Positions 62,494 through 64,000 of a stretch of DNA of 64,000 nt are shown here, piece by piece. The position numbers and the translations under genes are program-made. Positions within the stretch are counted from its first letter, which is position 1. Each line of letters opens with the position of its first letter. Source of the stretch: Verrucomicrobiota bacterium (GTDB taxonomy: Bacteria; Verrucomicrobiota; Verrucomicrobiia; Limisphaerales; JADJPG01); NCBI GenBank assembly GCA_016713365.1, contig JADJPG010000001.1:186001-250000 (forward strand). The letters run 5' to 3'. A model generated the notes under the pieces. That model worked only from the letters and a program-made list of their open reading frames with translations, was not told where the DNA came from and did no database searches.

Positions 62494-63696
62494 ATGATCA
62501 ACATCACCAAACTCTACTGCGGCCTTTCCCAATCGGCAGACTCCCTGCGCTACGGCCAGGGCCACGGCGCTCCCAAGTCCGCGTCCGAACGCCGCCCGAT
62601 TGTCGTCTGGAACATCACGCGTCGATGCAACCTGCGCTGCATCCATTGCTACTCCGACAGCGACGCACGCGAATACCCCGGTGAGCTGACGTGGGAACAA
62701 TCCCGCGGCGTGGTGGATGATCTCGCCCAGTTTGGCGTGCCCGGAGTGCTCCTCTCCGGCGGTGAACCGCTGATTCATCCGCGCTTCTTTGACCTCGCCG
62801 CCTACGCGCGCGGCAAGGGACTGCGCGTCACGCTTTCCACCAACGGCACCATGATCGACCGCGATGCCGCGACGCGCATCAAGGACCTCGGCTTTGCCTA
62901 CGTGGGCATCTCGCTCGATGGCATCGGCGAGACGCATGACTATTTCCGCGGACGCGAAGGCTGCTTCGAGAAGACCGTCTCGGCCTTCCGCCACTGCAAG
63001 GCCGTCGGACAAAAGGTTGGCCTGCGCCTCACCCTTTCCCAGAACACCATCAAGGATCTCGATCGCATCCTCGACTTCATCGAAGCCGAGAACATTGATC
63101 GCGTGTGCTTCTACCACCTCGTTTACAGCGGCCGCGGCAGCAACGTGGTGGATGTGACGCACGAGGACAGTCGCCGCGCGCTCGACAAAATCATCGACCG
63201 CACCGCGCTCTGGGCCGCCACCGGCAAGGCGCGGGAAGTTCTCACCGTGGATCAACCGGCCGACGGCGCCTATCTCTACCTGCGTCTGCGCGAGGAGAAT
63301 CCGGCGCGCGCCGAGGAAGTGCTCGAGCTGCTGCGCTGGAACGGCGGCGGCTCCCACGGTTCCGGCACGGGCATTGGGAACATCGACACCCAGGGCAACG
63401 TGCATCCGGATCAGTTCTGGCAATCCCTCACGCTCGGCAACGTGAAGCAACGTCCCTTCAGCGAAATCTGGCAGGACAAAACCAACGAGACGCTCGCCGC
63501 GTTGCGCAACCGCAATGGTCGTCTCGAAGGCAAATGCTCGGGCTGCCGTTTCCTCAACGTCTGCGGCGGCGGATTCCGCGTCCGCGCCGTGCAGGTGCAT
63601 GGCAATCTCTGGGCGCCCGACCCGGCGTGTTATCTGACTGAAGAAGAGATCGCCCAACCTGCGTCCAACAACGCAGCCCTCGCAGTCGCCGGTTAA
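62494..63696 (+). CDS. Radical SAM heme biosynthesis protein, NirJ/AhbC-like
   Basis: This 400-residue protein carries the radical-SAM triad in RRCNLRCIHCYSDSD, LLSGGEPLIHPRFFD and VGISLDGIGETHD, and the SPASM-like C-terminal cysteines in CSGCRFLNVCGGG and the late PACYLT. The segment GIGNIDTQGNVHPDQFW is characteristic of NirJ and AhbC. NirJ removes propionate side chains in heme d1 synthesis for cytochrome cd1 nitrite reductase; AhbC does the related step in alternative heme synthesis. The Fnr/Dnr regulator, DUF2249 and hemerythrin-like neighbours favour the heme d1 role. No nirS was seen; the window ends soon after. Confidence 0.9.
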   Translation: MINITKLYCGLSQSADSLRYGQGHGAPKSASERRPIVVWNITRRCNLRCIHCYSDSDAREYPGELTWEQSRGVVDDLAQFGVPGVLLSGGEPLIHPRFFDLAAYARGKGLRVTLSTNGTMIDRDAATRIKDLGFAYVGISLDGIGETHDYFRGREGCFEKTVSAFRHCKAVGQKVGLRLTLSQNTIKDLDRILDFIEAENIDRVCFYHLVYSGRGSNVVDVTHEDSRRALDKIIDRTALWAATGKAREVLTVDQPADGAYLYLRLREENPARAEEVLELLRWNGGGSHGSGTGIGNIDTQGNVHPDQFWQSLTLGNVKQRPFSEIWQDKTNETLAALRNRNGRLEGKCSGCRFLNVCGGGFRVRAVQVHGNLWAPDPACYLTEEEIAQPASNNAALAVAG

Positions 63697-63784
63697 TCGC
63701 TCGATCAACTCGCGGTCCCGCGGGCCTCCGCCTCAAGCCGGGGCGGCAGGCACCGATGAAGTGGAAGCTGCCGGGCAGCATAAC

Positions 63785-64000
63785 ATGAAGATTACAGACG
63801 CTTTCATCGCGGAACACGCGGTCATCAACACGCAGCTCGATTACCTCGAGCACGCCATCCCGGCGGCGAAAACGCTGGGAGAGGTCAAGGTCATGGCCGG
63901 CATCCTCGACGCCGCGTTGCGTCCCCACGCCGAGGCGGAAGACGAACTGCTTTTTAACGGACTGGAGCCGGGCCTCGACCAAATGGGCAAGCTGGAAAAA
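63785..64000 (+). CDS. Hemerythrin-like HHE-domain protein (3' partial)
   Basis: ATG 63785 starts MKITDAFIAEHAVINTQLDY, the first helix of an HHE cation-binding domain, with the later PHAEAEDELLF carrying the H-x-x-x-E iron ligands. The frame is open to the right edge. Such proteins bind a di-iron centre and protect against or sense nitric oxide and oxygen, or repair iron-sulphur clusters. It follows the NirJ-like gene by 88 bases. Confidence 0.8.
   Translation, partial: MKITDAFIAEHAVINTQLDYLEHAIPAAKTLGEVKVMAGILDAALRPHAEAEDELLFNGLEPGLDQMGKLEK

Noticed and set aside
61543..63708. Leftward open frame of about 720 codons opposite the barrel and NirJ-like genes
   Set aside because: It is antisense to two well-recognised proteins, has no recognisable domain and is explained by GC-rich codon bias.

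Overview
This is about 64 kb of GC-rich bacterial chromosome. The gene families point to the PVC group, most likely Verrucomicrobiota near Pedosphaera/Limisphaerales. They include secreted PQQ-type beta-propellers, a 3-keto-disaccharide-hydrolase-like protein, DUF481 and GYF-domain proteins, a degraded G-FTxxE pseudopilin with an ADGS tail, and HEAT-repeat M1 peptidases. This placement is inferred from family content, not from a phylogenetic marker.

Layout. (1) 1-1.6 kb: a SpoIIE-type phosphatase fused to an anti-sigma-like ATPase, followed by a STAS anti-anti-sigma protein; this is a partner-switching pair. (2) 1.7-19.1 kb, leftward: a motility cluster. In transcription order it runs flagellin, fliD, a lipoprotein, an FlgM-like protein, fliS, a FliT-like protein, two PAS histidine kinases flanking an HD-GYP-like response regulator, cheA, cheW, two chemoreceptors and a Sel1 protein. 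(3) 19.3-22.8 kb, rightward: an oligopeptide ABC transporter (binding protein and two permeases), then tRNA-Tyr. (4) 22.9-30.4 kb: tsaD, a large secreted beta-helix protein, glmS and glgC. (5) 30.4-38.4 kb, leftward: a tightly packed set of two secreted beta-propellers, a LuxE-like acyl/aryl-activating enzyme, two uncharacterised genes (one a nucleotidyltransferase), a 95-residue protein and an aldehyde-dehydrogenase-fold reductase. This is the best candidate for an undescribed system. (6) 38.6-47.8 kb: a deoxyhypusine-synthase-like protein, a secreted glycan-related protein, a GmhB-like phosphatase with an altered nucleophile, an envelope/glycosyltransferase operon, and an HtrA protease. (7) 48-53 kb: a pseudopilin pseudogene, a TIM-barrel isomerase, and a hybrid kinase translationally coupled to three further receiver domains. 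(8) 53-59.3 kb: a GYF membrane protein, M1 aminopeptidase, fabI and an unknown secreted protein. (9) 59.3-64 kb: an Fnr/Dnr-type regulator with DUF2249, two radical SAM/SPASM proteins (one NirJ/AhbC-like), an outer-membrane protein and a hemerythrin-like protein. This looks like a heme d1 / nitrogen-oxide module, with a matching TTGAT-N4-GTCAA site in its divergent promoter.

Quality note. Five genes are broken by single-base frameshifts (cheA, the beta-helix gene, the TIM-barrel gene, the 49.7-kb kinase and the 57.7-kb secreted protein). A sixth has an in-frame TAG between its signal peptide and its propeller. Each is repaired by one base, and the protein on both sides of the break is well conserved, so sequencing or assembly error is the simplest explanation. 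The pseudopilin at 48.1-48.4 kb is different: it is scattered over three frames and looks truly degraded.
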